Positions 7,671 to 17,606 of a stretch of 62,149 nt of DNA are shown one piece after another. Below the pieces are notes generated by a model that ran no database searches, was not told where the DNA came from, and saw only the letters and a list, made by a program, of their open reading frames with translations. Positions within the stretch are counted from its first letter, which is position 1; the number at the start of each line of letters is the position of its first letter. Position numbers and translations under genes: made by a program. The DNA is from an uncultured Lachnospiraceae bacterium (lineage in GTDB: Bacteria; Bacillota; Clostridia; Lachnospirales; Lachnospiraceae), in contig CANPOY010000011.1 of assembly GCA_947575805.1 (NCBI GenBank), forward strand, positions 1 through 62,149, in the 5' to 3' direction.

Positions 7671-7997
7671 ATGGGGATGCAATGTAAAGAGTTTGAAAAG
7701 CTGATACCGGGCTTTATCGGGAATAAGCTGGATTATTCGGCGATGAAGCGTTTCAGCGAGCATTTGAAACAGTGTGATAACTGCAAGGAGGAGCTGGTGA
7801 TCCAGTTCCTGGTGACGGAGGGTGTCCAGCGGCTGGAGGACGGAGGAGCCTTTGATCTGCAGAAGGAGATGGATCAGAGAATCAGCAGGATCAAGCGCAG
7901 GATCAGGCTGTATGGCAATATGATCAGGCTGGGGATTGTGATGGAGATTGCGGCGGTCTGTATTCTGATCTGGATTCTGGCAGGGACATTGATGTAA
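7671..7997 (+). CDS. Small zinc-finger (anti-sigma-like) membrane protein
   Basis: 108 residues from an ATG at 7671; a GGGAGG site lies 12 bp upstream and an in-frame GTG at 7638 is an alternative start. The N-terminal part contains H-x3-C-x2-C (FSEHLKQCDNCKEEL) preceded by an early Cys, the zinc anti-sigma arrangement. A basic linker and one C-terminal membrane segment (about residues 82-105) follow. No sigma factor is adjacent; the nearest is the ECF gene at 1.6-2.9 kb. It lies 15 bp ahead of polA and is probably cotranscribed with it. It may be an anti-sigma factor or a membrane-anchored zinc-finger protein of other function. Confidence 0.6.
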   Translation: MGMQCKEFEKLIPGFIGNKLDYSAMKRFSEHLKQCDNCKEELVIQFLVTEGVQRLEDGGAFDLQKEMDQRISRIKRRIRLYGNMIRLGIVMEIAAVCILIWILAGTLM

Positions 7998-8012
7998 GGT
8001 AAGGAGTTATGT

Positions 8013-10712
8013 ATGGGCGAGAGCAGAAAGCTTGTCCTGATAGATGGACACAGCATCCTGAACAGAGCATATTACGGGCTGCCTGAGCTGACAAACGCTC
8101 AGGGACTGCACACCAATGCAGTATACGGATTCTTGAATATCATGTTCAAGATCCTGGAGGAGGAAAAGCCGGAATATCTGGCAGTGGCTTTTGACGTACA
8201 CGCCCCCACCTTCCGACACGAAATGTACGAAGGGTATAAGGGAACCAGGAAGCCCATGCCGGAGGAGCTGCGGGAGCAGGTGCCGGTGATGAAGGATGTG
8301 CTGAAGGCCATGGGCGTGGTCATTGTGGAGCAGGCGGGAATTGAGGCGGACGATATTCTGGGAACGCTGGCAAAGAAGGCCCAGGAAACCGGCGTGGAGG
8401 TATCTCTGGTATCCGGGGACAGAGATCTTCTGCAGATTGCGGACGAGCATATCAAGATCAGAATCCCTAAGACAAAGATGGGTAAGACGGAGATTGAGGA
8501 TTACTTTCCGGCTGACGTGATCAGGGCCTTCGGAGTGACGCCCCTGCAGTTTATTGACTTAAAGGCCCTGATGGGCGACACTGCGGACAATATTCCCGGT
8601 GTGCCCAAGGTTGGACAAAAGACTGCCGCGGAGCTTATGGAGCAGTACGGCTCCATGGAGGAAATTTATGCCCATGTGGAGGAAATCACCAAAAAGAGTA
8701 TCCGGGAGTCCCTGATTGCCAACAGGGATCTGGCGGATCTGAGCAAGGCCCTGGCTACGATCAGGACGGACTGCGATGTGGAGCTGGACTATGAGTCGGC
8801 AAAGGCGGAAGGGTATTACACTCCGGAGGCCTATCAGCTCTTTAAGCAGCTGGAATTCAAAAACATGCTGAGCCGCTTTGAAAGTGATAATAAGGGGGAG
8901 GGCAGCCGTAAGCTGGCTGAATCCTTTGTAAAGCTGCAAAACGACGGGGAGCTGTTGAGCAGGTTGAAGGAGCCGGAGGATCAGGAAGAGATCGGACTGT
9001 TTCTGGCAGTGGAGGCGGGGACGCTTCTGGGCATTGCGGTCAGCCGCCGGGAGAGGGAAACCTTTTTCCTGCCAGTGCAGGAGCCGGAGAACCGGCAGAT
9101 GTCCCTGTTTGAAGAGGAATCCGGGGAGAGCGGCGGTGTTCAGACAAAGGAATTGAAGGAGGCGCTGAAGGAGCTGTCCGGCAGGGCCAGGCTGTCTGTC
9201 TTTGACATTAAAGGGCAGTATGGATTTTTGAATCAGGATACAACCGAACGGTATTTCGATATTTTGATCGGGGCTTATCTGCTGAACCCGCTGAAAAGCG
9301 ATTATGATGTGGAGACCATAGCTTCAGAGCATCTGGACCTGATGATTCCCGGCAGGGCGGAGCTTTTGGGAAAGCTGAAGCTTAAGGAGGCCATGGGGCA
9401 GAAGCCGGATCAGTTTATGGAGTATTGCTGTTATAGTGCATATGTATCCCTGCAGGCAGCAGGAGTGCTTGCGGATAAGCTGCAGAAGGCCGGGATGGAC
9501 AGACTGATGCGGGAGGTTGAGATGCCCCTGTCCCTGGTGCTGTACGATATGGAGCGGGAAGGCGTGGAGGTGCGCAGGGAGGAGCTGAAGGCTTACGGAG
9601 ACGCACTGGCAGCAAGGATCGGGGAGCTGGAGAGCTCTATTCATACCCAGGCAGGTGTAGACTTCAACATTAATTCTCCCAAGCAGCTGGGGGAGGTATT
9701 ATTCGAGTCCATGAAGCTTCCCGGGGGGAAGAAGACTAAAACGGGCTATTCCACGGCGGCGGACGTGTTGGAGAAGCTTTCGGAGGAACATCCCATTGTC
9801 AGGGATATTCTGGAATACCGCACACTGACTAAACTGAAATCCACGTATGCAGACGGGCTGGCGGTATACATCGGAGAGGACAAAAGGATACACACCAGCT
9901 TTAATCAGACCATTACGGCTACGGGGCGTATCAGTTCCACGGAGCCTAATCTGCAGAATATCCCCATGCGTATGGAGCTGGGCAGACGGATCCGTAAGGT
10001 GTTCGTGCCCAGGGCCGGGTACGAGTTTATGGATGCGGATTATTCCCAGATCGAGCTGCGGGTGCTGGCCCATATGTCGGGGGACGAGCAGTTGATCGAG
10101 GCGTATCGCATGGAACAGGATATACACAGGATTACGGCGGCCAAGGTGTTCCACACGCCCTTCGAGGAGGTGACGGATCTGCAGCGCCGGAATGCCAAGG
10201 CGGTGAATTTCGGCATTGTCTACGGTATCAGTTCCTTCGGTCTGAGTCAGGATCTGAGCATCAGCAGAAAAGAAGCGGCGGAGTACATCGAGCAGTATTT
10301 TGCAACCTATCCGAAGGTGAAGGAATTTCTGGACAGGCTGGTACAGGACGCGAAGAAACAGGGGTATGTTACCACTATGTTCGGCAGGCGCAGGCCCATT
10401 CCCGAATTATCCTCATCCGCCTTTATGCAGCGTTCCTTCGGGGAGAGGGTGGCCATGAATTCTCCGATCCAGGGGACGGCGGCGGACATTATCAAGATCG
10501 CCATGATACGGGTGTGGAAGGCGCTGCGGGACGAGGGGCTGAAATCCCGGCTGATCCTGCAGGTACATGACGAGCTGGTGGTCGAGACGGCATTGGAAGA
10601 GGAAGAGCAGGTAAGAAAGCTTCTTGCGGAGCATATGAAGAAAGCTGCGGATCTGGCTGTAACGCTGGAGATTGACCTGCACACGGGGGAAAACTGGTAT
10701 GAAGCCAAATAG
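8013..10712 (+). CDS. polA: DNA polymerase I
   Basis: 899 residues, start supported by AAGGAG. Residues 1 to about 290 are the 5'-3' exonuclease (flap nuclease) domain, with the G-V-P-K-V-G-Q-K-T-A helix-hairpin-helix. About 310-500 correspond to the 3'-5' exonuclease fold but lack its Asp-x-Glu motif (the first strand reads LFLAVEAGTLLG), so proofreading is probably lost, as in many Firmicutes. Polymerase motifs are intact: A (DADYSQIELR), B (RRNAKAVNFGIVYG) and C (LQVHDELV). It fills gaps in repair and removes Okazaki primers. The stop overlaps the coaE start by 14 bp. Confidence 0.98.
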   Translation: MGESRKLVLIDGHSILNRAYYGLPELTNAQGLHTNAVYGFLNIMFKILEEEKPEYLAVAFDVHAPTFRHEMYEGYKGTRKPMPEELREQVPVMKDVLKAMGVVIVEQAGIEADDILGTLAKKAQETGVEVSLVSGDRDLLQIADEHIKIRIPKTKMGKTEIEDYFPADVIRAFGVTPLQFIDLKALMGDTADNIPGVPKVGQKTAAELMEQYGSMEEIYAHVEEITKKSIRESLIANRDLADLSKALATIRTDCDVELDYESAKAEGYYTPEAYQLFKQLEFKNMLSRFESDNKGEGSRKLAESFVKLQNDGELLSRLKEPEDQEEIGLFLAVEAGTLLGIAVSRRERETFFLPVQEPENRQMSLFEEESGESGGVQTKELKEALKELSGRARLSVFDIKGQYGFLNQDTTERYFDILIGAYLLNPLKSDYDVETIASEHLDLMIPGRAELLGKLKLKEAMGQKPDQFMEYCCYSAYVSLQAAGVLADKLQKAGMDRLMREVEMPLSLVLYDMEREGVEVRREELKAYGDALAARIGELESSIHTQAGVDFNINSPKQLGEVLFESMKLPGGKKTKTGYSTAADVLEKLSEEHPIVRDILEYRTLTKLKSTYADGLAVYIGEDKRIHTSFNQTITATGRISSTEPNLQNIPMRMELGRRIRKVFVPRAGYEFMDADYSQIELRVLAHMSGDEQLIEAYRMEQDIHRITAAKVFHTPFEEVTDLQRRNAKAVNFGIVYGISSFGLSQDLSISRKEAAEYIEQYFATYPKVKEFLDRLVQDAKKQGYVTTMFGRRRPIPELSSSAFMQRSFGERVAMNSPIQGTAADIIKIAMIRVWKALRDEGLKSRLILQVHDELVVETALEEEEQVRKLLAEHMKKAADLAVTLEIDLHTGENWYEAK

Positions 10713-11319
10713 CCCGAAATTCATAGGGATTACCGGCGGTGTGGGCGCGGGAAAGTCCGAAATACTGGCCTATATCAGGCGGCATTATAAATGTGAAATC
10801 TACCTGGCAGATCAGGTGGCCCATGAGGTGAAAAGACCCGGAACTGCCTGCTACAGGAAGCTGACAGAGCTTCTGGGCGAGGACATTAAGGCATCCGACG
10901 GGCAGATTGACAGCCGCAAGATGGCCGAAAGAATATTTTCCGACGGGGCGCTCTTGGAGAAGGTCAACGCATTGATTCATCCTGCGGTAAAGGAATATTT
11001 GCTGGAGCGTCTGGAAAGGGCCAGACAGGAGAGAAGCGTGGAGCTGTTTTTCGTGGAGGCGGCGCTGCTGATCGAATGCGGATACGGGGTCCTGGCAGAC
11101 GAAATGTGGTATGTTTATGCGGATGAGGAGACCAGGCGCAGGCGTCTTGGCCAGTCCAGGGGATATAGTAAGGAGCGTATTGAAGGCATTATGTCAAAGC
11201 AGCTGACGGAGGAGCAGTTCAGACAGAGCTGCGATTTCGTAATTGATAACAGTGGGGTACTGACGGAGAGTTATGCGCAAATAGACAAAAAACTGGAGGC
11301 TTTTACATGGCAGGAGTAA
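10699..11319 (+). CDS. coaE: Dephospho-CoA kinase
   Basis: 206 residues from the ATG at 10699 (GGGGGA 8 bp upstream), overlapping polA by 14 bp and the next gene by 13 bp, so translation is probably coupled. The P-loop GITGGVGAGKSE at residues 9-20, ADQVAHE and the C-terminal F-V-I-D-N-S match the family. It phosphorylates dephospho-CoA in the last step of CoA synthesis. polA-coaE adjacency is common in Firmicutes. Confidence 0.95.
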   Translation: MKPNSPKFIGITGGVGAGKSEILAYIRRHYKCEIYLADQVAHEVKRPGTACYRKLTELLGEDIKASDGQIDSRKMAERIFSDGALLEKVNALIHPAVKEYLLERLERARQERSVELFFVEAALLIECGYGVLADEMWYVYADEETRRRRLGQSRGYSKERIEGIMSKQLTEEQFRQSCDFVIDNSGVLTESYAQIDKKLEAFTWQE

Positions 11320-13511
11320 GAGAAGGACAGGGACAGCTGGTGTTCGGGCTGGATATTGGAACCAGAAGTATTGTTGGTACGGTGGGCTACATGGGCGGCG
11401 GGAAATTCCATGTGCTGGCACAGTATTCCAAGGAGCATGATACAAGGTCCATGCTTGACGGGCAGATTCACGACATCGGCAGGGTGGGGCAGACCATCCG
11501 CCAGGTGAAGGAGATGCTGGAGGCAGATCTGAACCGGAAGCTGACAGAGGTGTGTATTGCTGCCGCAGGCCGTGTGCTGCGCACTGTCACCACTCATGCG
11601 GAGCAGAGCTTCGACGAAGACCACGAGGTCACGGAGGAAGATGTCTATTCCCTCTCTACTCTGGGGGTGGAGCAGGCTTACGAGGAGTTCGTGAAAAATA
11701 ATGAGACAGAGATGAAATTTTACTGTGTGGGTTATACGCCCATGCGCCATTATATGAACGGTTATCAGATAGGAAATCTGGAAGGACATAAGGTCAGAAA
11801 TATGGCAGTGGACCTGATCGCCACGTTCCTGCCGGACGACGTGGTGGACGGACTGTACAAGGCTGTGGAACAGGCGGATCTGCATGTGGCGAATCTGACG
11901 CTGGAGCCTATTGCGGCGATCCAGCTGGCTATACCCGAAAGGTTCCGGATGCTGAATATGGCGCTGGTGGATGTGGGAGCCGGCACCAGTGACATTTCCA
12001 TTACCAAGGACGGGACCATAACGGCCTACGGAATGATCCCTGTAGCGGGTGACAGTCTGACGGATATTATTGTGCAGCATTGTCTGGTGGACTTTGAGAC
12101 GGCAGAACGCATCAAACGCCAGGCGGGAGACCGGGAGACCGTGGAGTATCAGGATATTATGGGGCTGACTCAGAAGATCAGTGCCGGGGAAGTGGAAAAG
12201 ATCCTGGCCGGCCACGTGAGGGAGATGGCAAAACAGGTAGCGGACTGTATCCGGGAGCTGAACGGTGAGAAATCAGTCAGCGCCGTGTTTGTAGTGGGCG
12301 GCGGCGGAACCATCCCCGGGTACACGGAGGCGTTGTCGGAGGAGCTGGATATTGTGAAGGAACGCGTGGCTATCAGGGGACAGGAGGTCATGCAGGGCAT
12401 AGAGTTTGAAAACGTGAATCCCAGAAGGGATTCCATGATGGTGACACCTATCGGTATCTGCTTGAGCTATTATGTTCAAAGCAATAATTTTATCTTTGTG
12501 GATTTTAACGGCAAACGTGTAAAGCTGTATGACAATGGCAGGCTGTCCGTGGCGGATGCGGCGGTGCAGTCCGATTTCTCCAATGAAGACCTTTTCCCCA
12601 AGCGGGGGCGGGCCCTGACCTACCAGGTCAACGGAAAGAGCAGGATGGTGCGCGGGATCGAGGGCGAAGCGGCAGTGATTCATGTCAATGACGAGCCTGC
12701 AGATATATACAGCCAGGTACATAACGGAGATCATGTGGAGGTGATCCCCTCTACCGCGGGGGAGGCGGCGGCCATGGAGCTCGGCAGGCTGCCGGAGCTG
12801 GCGGATCGGCTTCATGTGGTTGTCAACGGAACCAGGATCGACCTGCCGAAGACGGCTTCCGTCAACGGGCACATGGAAAATGAGTTTTACCGGATTCAGG
12901 ACGGGGATGACATCAAGGTAAGGAATTCCTATACCGTACGGGAAATTGCGGAGTTTATGGATGTACCCCTGGGGGGAAGGATCCTGGTGAACGATACGCC
13001 GGCAAAGCAGGATACCAAGGTCTATGAGAATTTTACCCTGAGCTGGGATGTGAACGCGGAGACTACCTTTGCGGATCTGGAGGAGGAGACCGAGGAGGAG
13101 GCCGCGAAGAGACAGGCGGCAAAGGCGGCTGCCAGGGAAGCGGCGGCAGCAAAGGCGGCAAAGGCAGCGGAGGAGGCTGCCAGACGGATTGCCGGGCAGG
13201 TTGCCGGGGATAACGGCAGTCCGGCGGGAGCTTTGGTACAGGGTTCCAATCCGGCGGAGCCGCCGGGGACAGGTTTTCAGGATTCCTGTGAAATTACGGT
13301 GGTGGTCAACAAGCTTCCTGTGGCACTAAAAGGGAAAAGCAGTTATGTATTTGTAGATGTGTTTTCCTTCATAGATTTTGACTTAAACGACTCCAGGGGA
13401 CGTTCCATTGTGACGCAGTTAAACGGGCGTCGGGCGGAATATATGGAGCCGTTGGCAGAGGGAGACGCCATCGAGATTTATTGGGAAGAGAATCTGAATT
13501 CTTCCGTTTGA
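11307..13511 (+). CDS. FtsA-like cell-division ATPase with extended C-terminus
   Basis: 734 residues, about 300 longer than FtsA. Residues about 10-390 are the actin-like fold with FGLDIGTRSIVG (phosphate 1), ALVDVGAGTSDIS (phosphate 2) and VFVVGGGGTIPGYTEAL (adenosine motif), plus an SHS2/1C-like insertion. Residues about 390-590 look like two small beta-rich domains. An Ala/Glu/Lys-rich coiled stretch (about 590-635) and a final globular domain follow. FtsA-type proteins tether division or envelope machinery to the membrane. There is no ftsZ next door, so this is one of the large FtsA paralogues seen in Clostridia. It ends 22 bp before walJ. Confidence 0.85.
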   Translation: MAGVREGQGQLVFGLDIGTRSIVGTVGYMGGGKFHVLAQYSKEHDTRSMLDGQIHDIGRVGQTIRQVKEMLEADLNRKLTEVCIAAAGRVLRTVTTHAEQSFDEDHEVTEEDVYSLSTLGVEQAYEEFVKNNETEMKFYCVGYTPMRHYMNGYQIGNLEGHKVRNMAVDLIATFLPDDVVDGLYKAVEQADLHVANLTLEPIAAIQLAIPERFRMLNMALVDVGAGTSDISITKDGTITAYGMIPVAGDSLTDIIVQHCLVDFETAERIKRQAGDRETVEYQDIMGLTQKISAGEVEKILAGHVREMAKQVADCIRELNGEKSVSAVFVVGGGGTIPGYTEALSEELDIVKERVAIRGQEVMQGIEFENVNPRRDSMMVTPIGICLSYYVQSNNFIFVDFNGKRVKLYDNGRLSVADAAVQSDFSNEDLFPKRGRALTYQVNGKSRMVRGIEGEAAVIHVNDEPADIYSQVHNGDHVEVIPSTAGEAAAMELGRLPELADRLHVVVNGTRIDLPKTASVNGHMENEFYRIQDGDDIKVRNSYTVREIAEFMDVPLGGRILVNDTPAKQDTKVYENFTLSWDVNAETTFADLEEETEEEAAKRQAAKAAAREAAAAKAAKAAEEAARRIAGQVAGDNGSPAGALVQGSNPAEPPGTGFQDSCEITVVVNKLPVALKGKSSYVFVDVFSFIDFDLNDSRGRSIVTQLNGRRAEYMEPLAEGDAIEIYWEENLNSSV

Positions 13512-13533
13512 TAATTTGGATGAGGTGGAGATT

Positions 13534-14331
13534 ATGAGGCTGTGCAGTATAGCAAGCGGAAGCAGCGGTAACTGTATTTATGTGGGGTCGGAGACCGCTC
13601 ATCTGCTTGTGGATGCAGGGATCAGCGGCAAGCGGACGGAAAGCGGTCTGCGGGAGCTGGGGCTGACGCCCGGTGAGATCGACGGGATATTGGTGACCCA
13701 TGAACACGCCGATCATATCAGCGGTTTGGGGGTCATCGTCAGAAAGTATGAAATACCCGTTTACGCAACGGCGGGAACCATAGAAGCCATACGGTCAACC
13801 GGAAGCCTGGGGACACTGGACGAGGAATTGTTTCATGAGGTGAAGGAGGATCAGAAATTTACCATCAAGGATCTGACGGTGAACCCCATGCACATTTCCC
13901 ACGATGCAGCCCAGCCCGTGGGGTATCGTATCTCCTACGGAAATAAGCGGGTGGCAGTGTGCACGGATCTGGGCGTGTATAATGATTACACGGTGGAATG
14001 TCTGAAGGGGATGGATGCGCTGCTGCTGGAAGCCAACCATGATGTGAATATGCTGCAGGTAGGTCCGTATCCCTATTATCTGAAGAAACGTATTCTGGGA
14101 GACAGGGGGCATCTGTCCAACGAGAGTTCGGGGCAGCTTCTGTGCCGGATTCTGCATGACGGGTTGAGGGCCGTCTTTTTAGGGCATTTGAGCAAAGAAA
14201 ACAATCTTCCGGAGCTGGCCTTCGAGTCCGTTCGCATGGAGATCAATATGGGAGACACTCCTTATAAGGCGGGGGACTTTGACATTCGGGTGGCAAAGCG
14301 GGGGGAAGTCACTCCGGCTATAGAAGTATAA
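13534..14331 (+). CDS. walJ: MBL-fold metallohydrolase, WalJ/YycJ family
   Basis: 265 residues; the ATG at 13534 is preferred because GAGGTGGAG lies directly upstream, whereas the ATG at 13516 has no site. It starts with the family's typical MRLCSIASGSSGNC. The metal site THEHADH is intact, with later conserved motifs CTDLG, EANHD, GDRGHLSN and FLGHLS. WalJ is a metallo-beta-lactamase-fold exonuclease-like protein linked to cell-wall and DNA-repair phenotypes in Bacillus and relatives. It is not beside walRK here. Confidence 0.88.
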   Translation: MRLCSIASGSSGNCIYVGSETAHLLVDAGISGKRTESGLRELGLTPGEIDGILVTHEHADHISGLGVIVRKYEIPVYATAGTIEAIRSTGSLGTLDEELFHEVKEDQKFTIKDLTVNPMHISHDAAQPVGYRISYGNKRVAVCTDLGVYNDYTVECLKGMDALLLEANHDVNMLQVGPYPYYLKKRILGDRGHLSNESSGQLLCRILHDGLRAVFLGHLSKENNLPELAFESVRMEINMGDTPYKAGDFDIRVAKRGEVTPAIEV

Positions 14332-14404
14332 ACGGAATGCACCCGTTCATGAATTGTTTGTGCCGGCGGCACCGGCATGTATGAAGCGTAAAGGGAGGAG
14401 AAAT

Positions 14405-14677
14405 ATGAAGAAATCGATTATTACAGTGGTGGGGAAAGATACGGTGGGCATTATTGCCAGGGTGTGTACTTATCTGGCGGATAACGGCATCAATATTCTG
14501 GATATTTCCCAGACCATAGTGCAAGGGTACTTTAACATGATGATGATTGTGGATATGGGCGGTTGCGGCAGGTCTTTCGGGGATGTATCGGATGAACTGT
14601 TGGCGCTGGGTGAAGAAATTGGTGTTGTGATCAAGTGCCAGAAGGAAGAAATCTTTGATCAGATGCACCGGATTTAA
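14405..14677 (+). CDS. ACT-domain protein (UPF0237)
   Basis: 90 residues from the ATG at 14405 behind GGGAGGAG. It is a single ACT domain: KKSIITVVGKDTVGIIARVC begins it, then N-I-L-D-I-S-Q-T-I-V. Family members resemble the GcvR regulator and bind small ligands such as amino acids. It is followed after 24 bp by its usual partner, a UPF0210 gene, so the two are probably translated from one message and act together. Confidence 0.92.
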   Translation: MKKSIITVVGKDTVGIIARVCTYLADNGINILDISQTIVQGYFNMMMIVDMGGCGRSFGDVSDELLALGEEIGVVIKCQKEEIFDQMHRI

Positions 14678-14701
14678 GCTGCGGAAAAGGAGACAATCAT
14701 T

Positions 14702-16066
14702 ATGATAAACTTATACGAGGTGGCGGAGACAAACCGGATGATCGAGAAAGAGAATCTGGACGTGCGTACCATTACTCTGGGGATCAGCCTGTTGGATTGT
14801 ATCGATTCGGATCTGAAAATCCTCAATGAAAAAATATTCCAGAAGATCTATAATGCGGCCAAGGATCTGGTGAAGACGGGGGAAGAGATTTCACGGGAAT
14901 TCGGCATTCCTATTGTCAACAAAAGGATTTCCGTGACACCCGTTTCCCTTGTGGGAGGAGCGGCCTGCAGGACGGAGGAGGACTTCGTCGGATTGGCGCG
15001 GACACTGGACAAGGTGGCGGCAGAGACGGGGGTAAACTTTATCGGCGGCTATTCCGCATTGGTGAGCAAGGGAATGACGCTGTCAGACGAGCTGCTGATC
15101 CGTTCCATTCCCAAGGCCCTTTCTGTTACCGAGCGGGTATGCGCTTCGGTGAATCTGGGCTCTACCAGAACCGGTATCAATATGGATGCAGTGAAGCTGA
15201 TGGGAGAGATCGTCAGGTCTACCGCAGAATGCACAAAGGAGAATGATTCTCTGGGCTGTGCCAAGCTGGTGGTGTTCTGTAATGCGCCGGACGATAATCC
15301 CTTTATGGCGGGAGCTTTCCACGGGGTTACGGAGGCGGATAAGATTATTAACGTGGGAGTCAGCGGTCCCGGTGTGGTAAAGACGGCTCTGGAACAGGTG
15401 CGTGGGGAGAGCTTTGAGGTGCTGTGTGAAACCATTAAGAAGACGGCTTTCAAGGTGACCAGGGTGGGTCAGTTGGTGGCGAAGGAAGCTTCCGCACGCC
15501 TGAAGGTTCCCTTCGGCATTGTGGATCTGTCGCTGGCCCCGACGCCTGCCATCGGCGACAGCGTGGCGGATATTTTATGCGAGATCGGGCTGGAATACGC
15601 AGGAGCCCCCGGCACTACGGCGGCATTGGCGCTTTTAAACGATCAGGTGAAAAAGGGCGGCGTAATGGCATCTTCTTATGTGGGGGGATTAAGCGGCGCA
15701 TTTATTCCTGTCAGCGAGGATCAAGGTATGATCAATGCGGTACAGGCGGGTGCGCTGACCTTGGAAAAGCTGGAAGCCATGACCTGTGTCTGCTCCGTGG
15801 GGCTGGATATGATTGCCGTTCCGGGAGACACGAAGGCAACTTCCATCGCAGGCATCATTGCCGACGAAATGGCTATTGGTATGGTAAATCAAAAAACCAC
15901 GGCCGTCCGTATCATTCCCGTGATCGGGAAGGGAGTGGGAGAGACCGTGGAATTTGGCGGACTTTTAGGCTATGCACCAATTATGCCCGTGAATTCGTTT
16001 TCCTGTGATGCCTTTGTAAACCGGGGAGGCCGGATTCCTGCCCCCATCCATAGCTTTAAGAATTAA
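14702..16066 (+). CDS. UPF0210 (PFL_RNR-like fold) protein
   Basis: 454 residues with AAGGAG upstream. It matches the UPF0210/DUF711 family along its full length: [13 protein letters not shown] near the start, [25 protein letters not shown], and [12 protein letters not shown] near the end. The fold is related to glycyl-radical enzymes, but there is no C-terminal glycyl-radical loop, so no radical chemistry is implied. Function is unknown; the conserved pairing with the ACT protein suggests ligand-controlled activity. Its stop abuts the tmcAL stop on the other strand with no intervening base. Confidence 0.9.
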   Translation: MINLYEVAETNRMIEKENLDVRTITLGISLLDCIDSDLKILNEKIFQKIYNAAKDLVKTGEEISREFGIPIVNKRISVTPVSLVGGAACRTEEDFVGLARTLDKVAAETGVNFIGGYSALVSKGMTLSDELLIRSIPKALSVTERVCASVNLGSTRTGINMDAVKLMGEIVRSTAECTKENDSLGCAKLVVFCNAPDDNPFMAGAFHGVTEADKIINVGVSGPGVVKTALEQVRGESFEVLCETIKKTAFKVTRVGQLVAKEASARLKVPFGIVDLSLAPTPAIGDSVADILCEIGLEYAGAPGTTAALALLNDQVKKGGVMASSYVGGLSGAFIPVSEDQGMINAVQAGALTLEKLEAMTCVCSVGLDMIAVPGDTKATSIAGIIADEMAIGMVNQKTTAVRIIPVIGKGVGETVEFGGLLGYAPIMPVNSFSCDAFVNRGGRIPAPIHSFKN

Positions 16067-17302
16067 TTATACGATTACCAGCGGAATGCTGTACTCGTTC
16101 ACTGGCTGTTCGCCGGCAAGTCCGGCAGCTACGCCATAATAGAGCTGACTGATCTGAAGATCCTGCTTCAACATGAGATAAGTGTCTGTGGGCAGGATCT
16201 TTTCTGCGTCCGCCAGCTTTGTGACCAGAGGGATGGAGGTATGTTCCTTAATCGCGCTTAACAGGGGTTCGGCGTCTTTGCGGAAGCCCAGAATCCGGGC
16301 ATAGGGAGTATGTTCCAGTTCTGAACATACTGCCATATCCTCCTTTGTAAGATTCAGCAGGATGTGCAGCAGACAGCGGCTGATCCGGGTGTAGGTCAGC
16401 TCCTTTGTCTTTAACAGATCGCAGAAGTCGTCAAAATTCCTGTATTCCGAAAGATGCCTGCAGATACGGTTGGACAGATCCGTGGAGACATCCAGGTATT
16501 TGTCGAAACCGAATTCTTTTTCCGAAAGCAGCTTATAATACAGGGCAGAAGAAAAATCATTGCAGCAGATGCCCCTGCCAAGAACCAGCTTGTCCTTTAA
16601 GATTTCATGGGCGGCAGCAGGCATATAGTAAGACACGGAGTCCAGGCCCCTGCCGTCTGCCAGCGCCTGACGGATGGCGAGAGCGGAGCAGTATATGGAG
16701 CTGATGGAATGGTCGTGATACCCGGATCCCTGCCTGGTCACGGCTACGGGCTCCATGCTGCTGTCCAGATTCATGATGGCCTTTATGTACTCGATGGCGA
16801 GAATATTGTTAGGCGAGGAAAAAATTTTCCCGTTTTCCGTTAAAGCCGGACAATGGTGAATCAAAGCGGTATTACGGGCAACAGGATAAGAGCATCCCTG
16901 TCTGAGTCGCGCTTTCAGCTCCCTTGTATAGTCTTCCGGTTCCTCCCGAAGAATGGAGGCAATCCTGCCCAGCAGGGCGGTATTGCCGCATTCGCTGCCG
17001 AAGCAGAGGTGGGTGACTACGCCCAGCTTGTCCAGAAGGGATACGGCGCCGGTGGCGAAATATTCGGCGCTGGAAGCGGAATATACGGTAGGGAGCTCCA
17101 GCACCAGATCAATGCCGTTTTGCAGAGCCATTTTGGCACGGGTATGCTTGTCTGTCAAAGCGGGGTCACCACGCTGGACAAAGTTGCCGCTGAGAACGGC
17201 AATGGTGTAGTCGGCACCGGTAAGACGCCTGGATTCTTCCAGATGATATTTGTGACCGTTGTGAAAAGGATTGTACTCTGCGATAATTCCGTTGACTTTC
17301 AT
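16067..17302 (-). CDS. tmcAL: tRNA(Met) cytidine acetate ligase
   Basis: 411 residues. The N-terminus (KVNGIIAEYNPFHNGHKYHL) has the nucleotidyltransferase HxGH motif, followed by SGNFVQRGDPAL and CFGSECG. TmcAL (formerly YlbM) uses acetate and ATP to acetylate the wobble C34 of elongator tRNA-Met. GGGGAGG lies just upstream of the ATG. It is divergent from pta and sits in its usual clostridial position next to pta-ackA. Confidence 0.92.
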   Translation of the reverse strand: MKVNGIIAEYNPFHNGHKYHLEESRRLTGADYTIAVLSGNFVQRGDPALTDKHTRAKMALQNGIDLVLELPTVYSASSAEYFATGAVSLLDKLGVVTHLCFGSECGNTALLGRIASILREEPEDYTRELKARLRQGCSYPVARNTALIHHCPALTENGKIFSSPNNILAIEYIKAIMNLDSSMEPVAVTRQGSGYHDHSISSIYCSALAIRQALADGRGLDSVSYYMPAAAHEILKDKLVLGRGICCNDFSSALYYKLLSEKEFGFDKYLDVSTDLSNRICRHLSEYRNFDDFCDLLKTKELTYTRISRCLLHILLNLTKEDMAVCSELEHTPYARILGFRKDAEPLLSAIKEHTSIPLVTKLADAEKILPTDTYLMLKQDLQISQLYYGVAAGLAGEQPVNEYSIPLVIV

Positions 17303-17474
17303 AGGCGCCTCCCCGGATATCCGTTAATATAACATTTTTATGGATGGAATATATATCAGGCGATAAAACTCTGTCCGCCGTTTATGCTGCAATTTGTTAG
17401 CTCATTTCCGGGTCGTTCACAATGCCGAAAAAGGAAATGAAAAGGCAAAGATAATGTGAAAAAAATAACATAAC

Positions 17475-17512
17475 TTGAAAGCGTTTACATCATTCTTTAT
17501 AATAAGTATAAT
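17475..17512 (+). promoter_or_regulatory. Dual pta promoter with overlapping CcpA cre site
   Basis: The cre match TGAAAGCGTTTACA (17476-17489) fits TGWAANCGNTNWCA at every position. It contains the -35 boxes of two overlapping promoters: TTGAAA (17475-17480) with TATAAT (17498-17503), and TTTACA (17484-17489) with TATAAT (17507-17512), each with a 17-bp spacer. CcpA bound here would block both, so glucose repression is the simple prediction, whereas Bacillus pta and ackA are activated from upstream cre sites. The rest of the 304-bp gap (17303-17606) shows no other clear element. Confidence 0.75.
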
Positions 17513-17606
17513 ACAAATAATGAATTTTCACAATACAAAAAGGAAATGTATGTAGAAAAAGAAAAATATATGGAAAGCGGGAAGCCGCCGGAAAGGAGTG
17601 TAAAAC

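Noticed and set aside
8013..10712. Loss of the 3'-5' exonuclease motif in PolA
   Set aside because: Real, but ordinary: PolA of many Firmicutes lacks proofreading residues.
13069..13329. Arg-rich ORF within the FtsA-like gene
   Set aside because: Out-of-frame reading of the Ala/Glu/Lys coiled region; no start signal.
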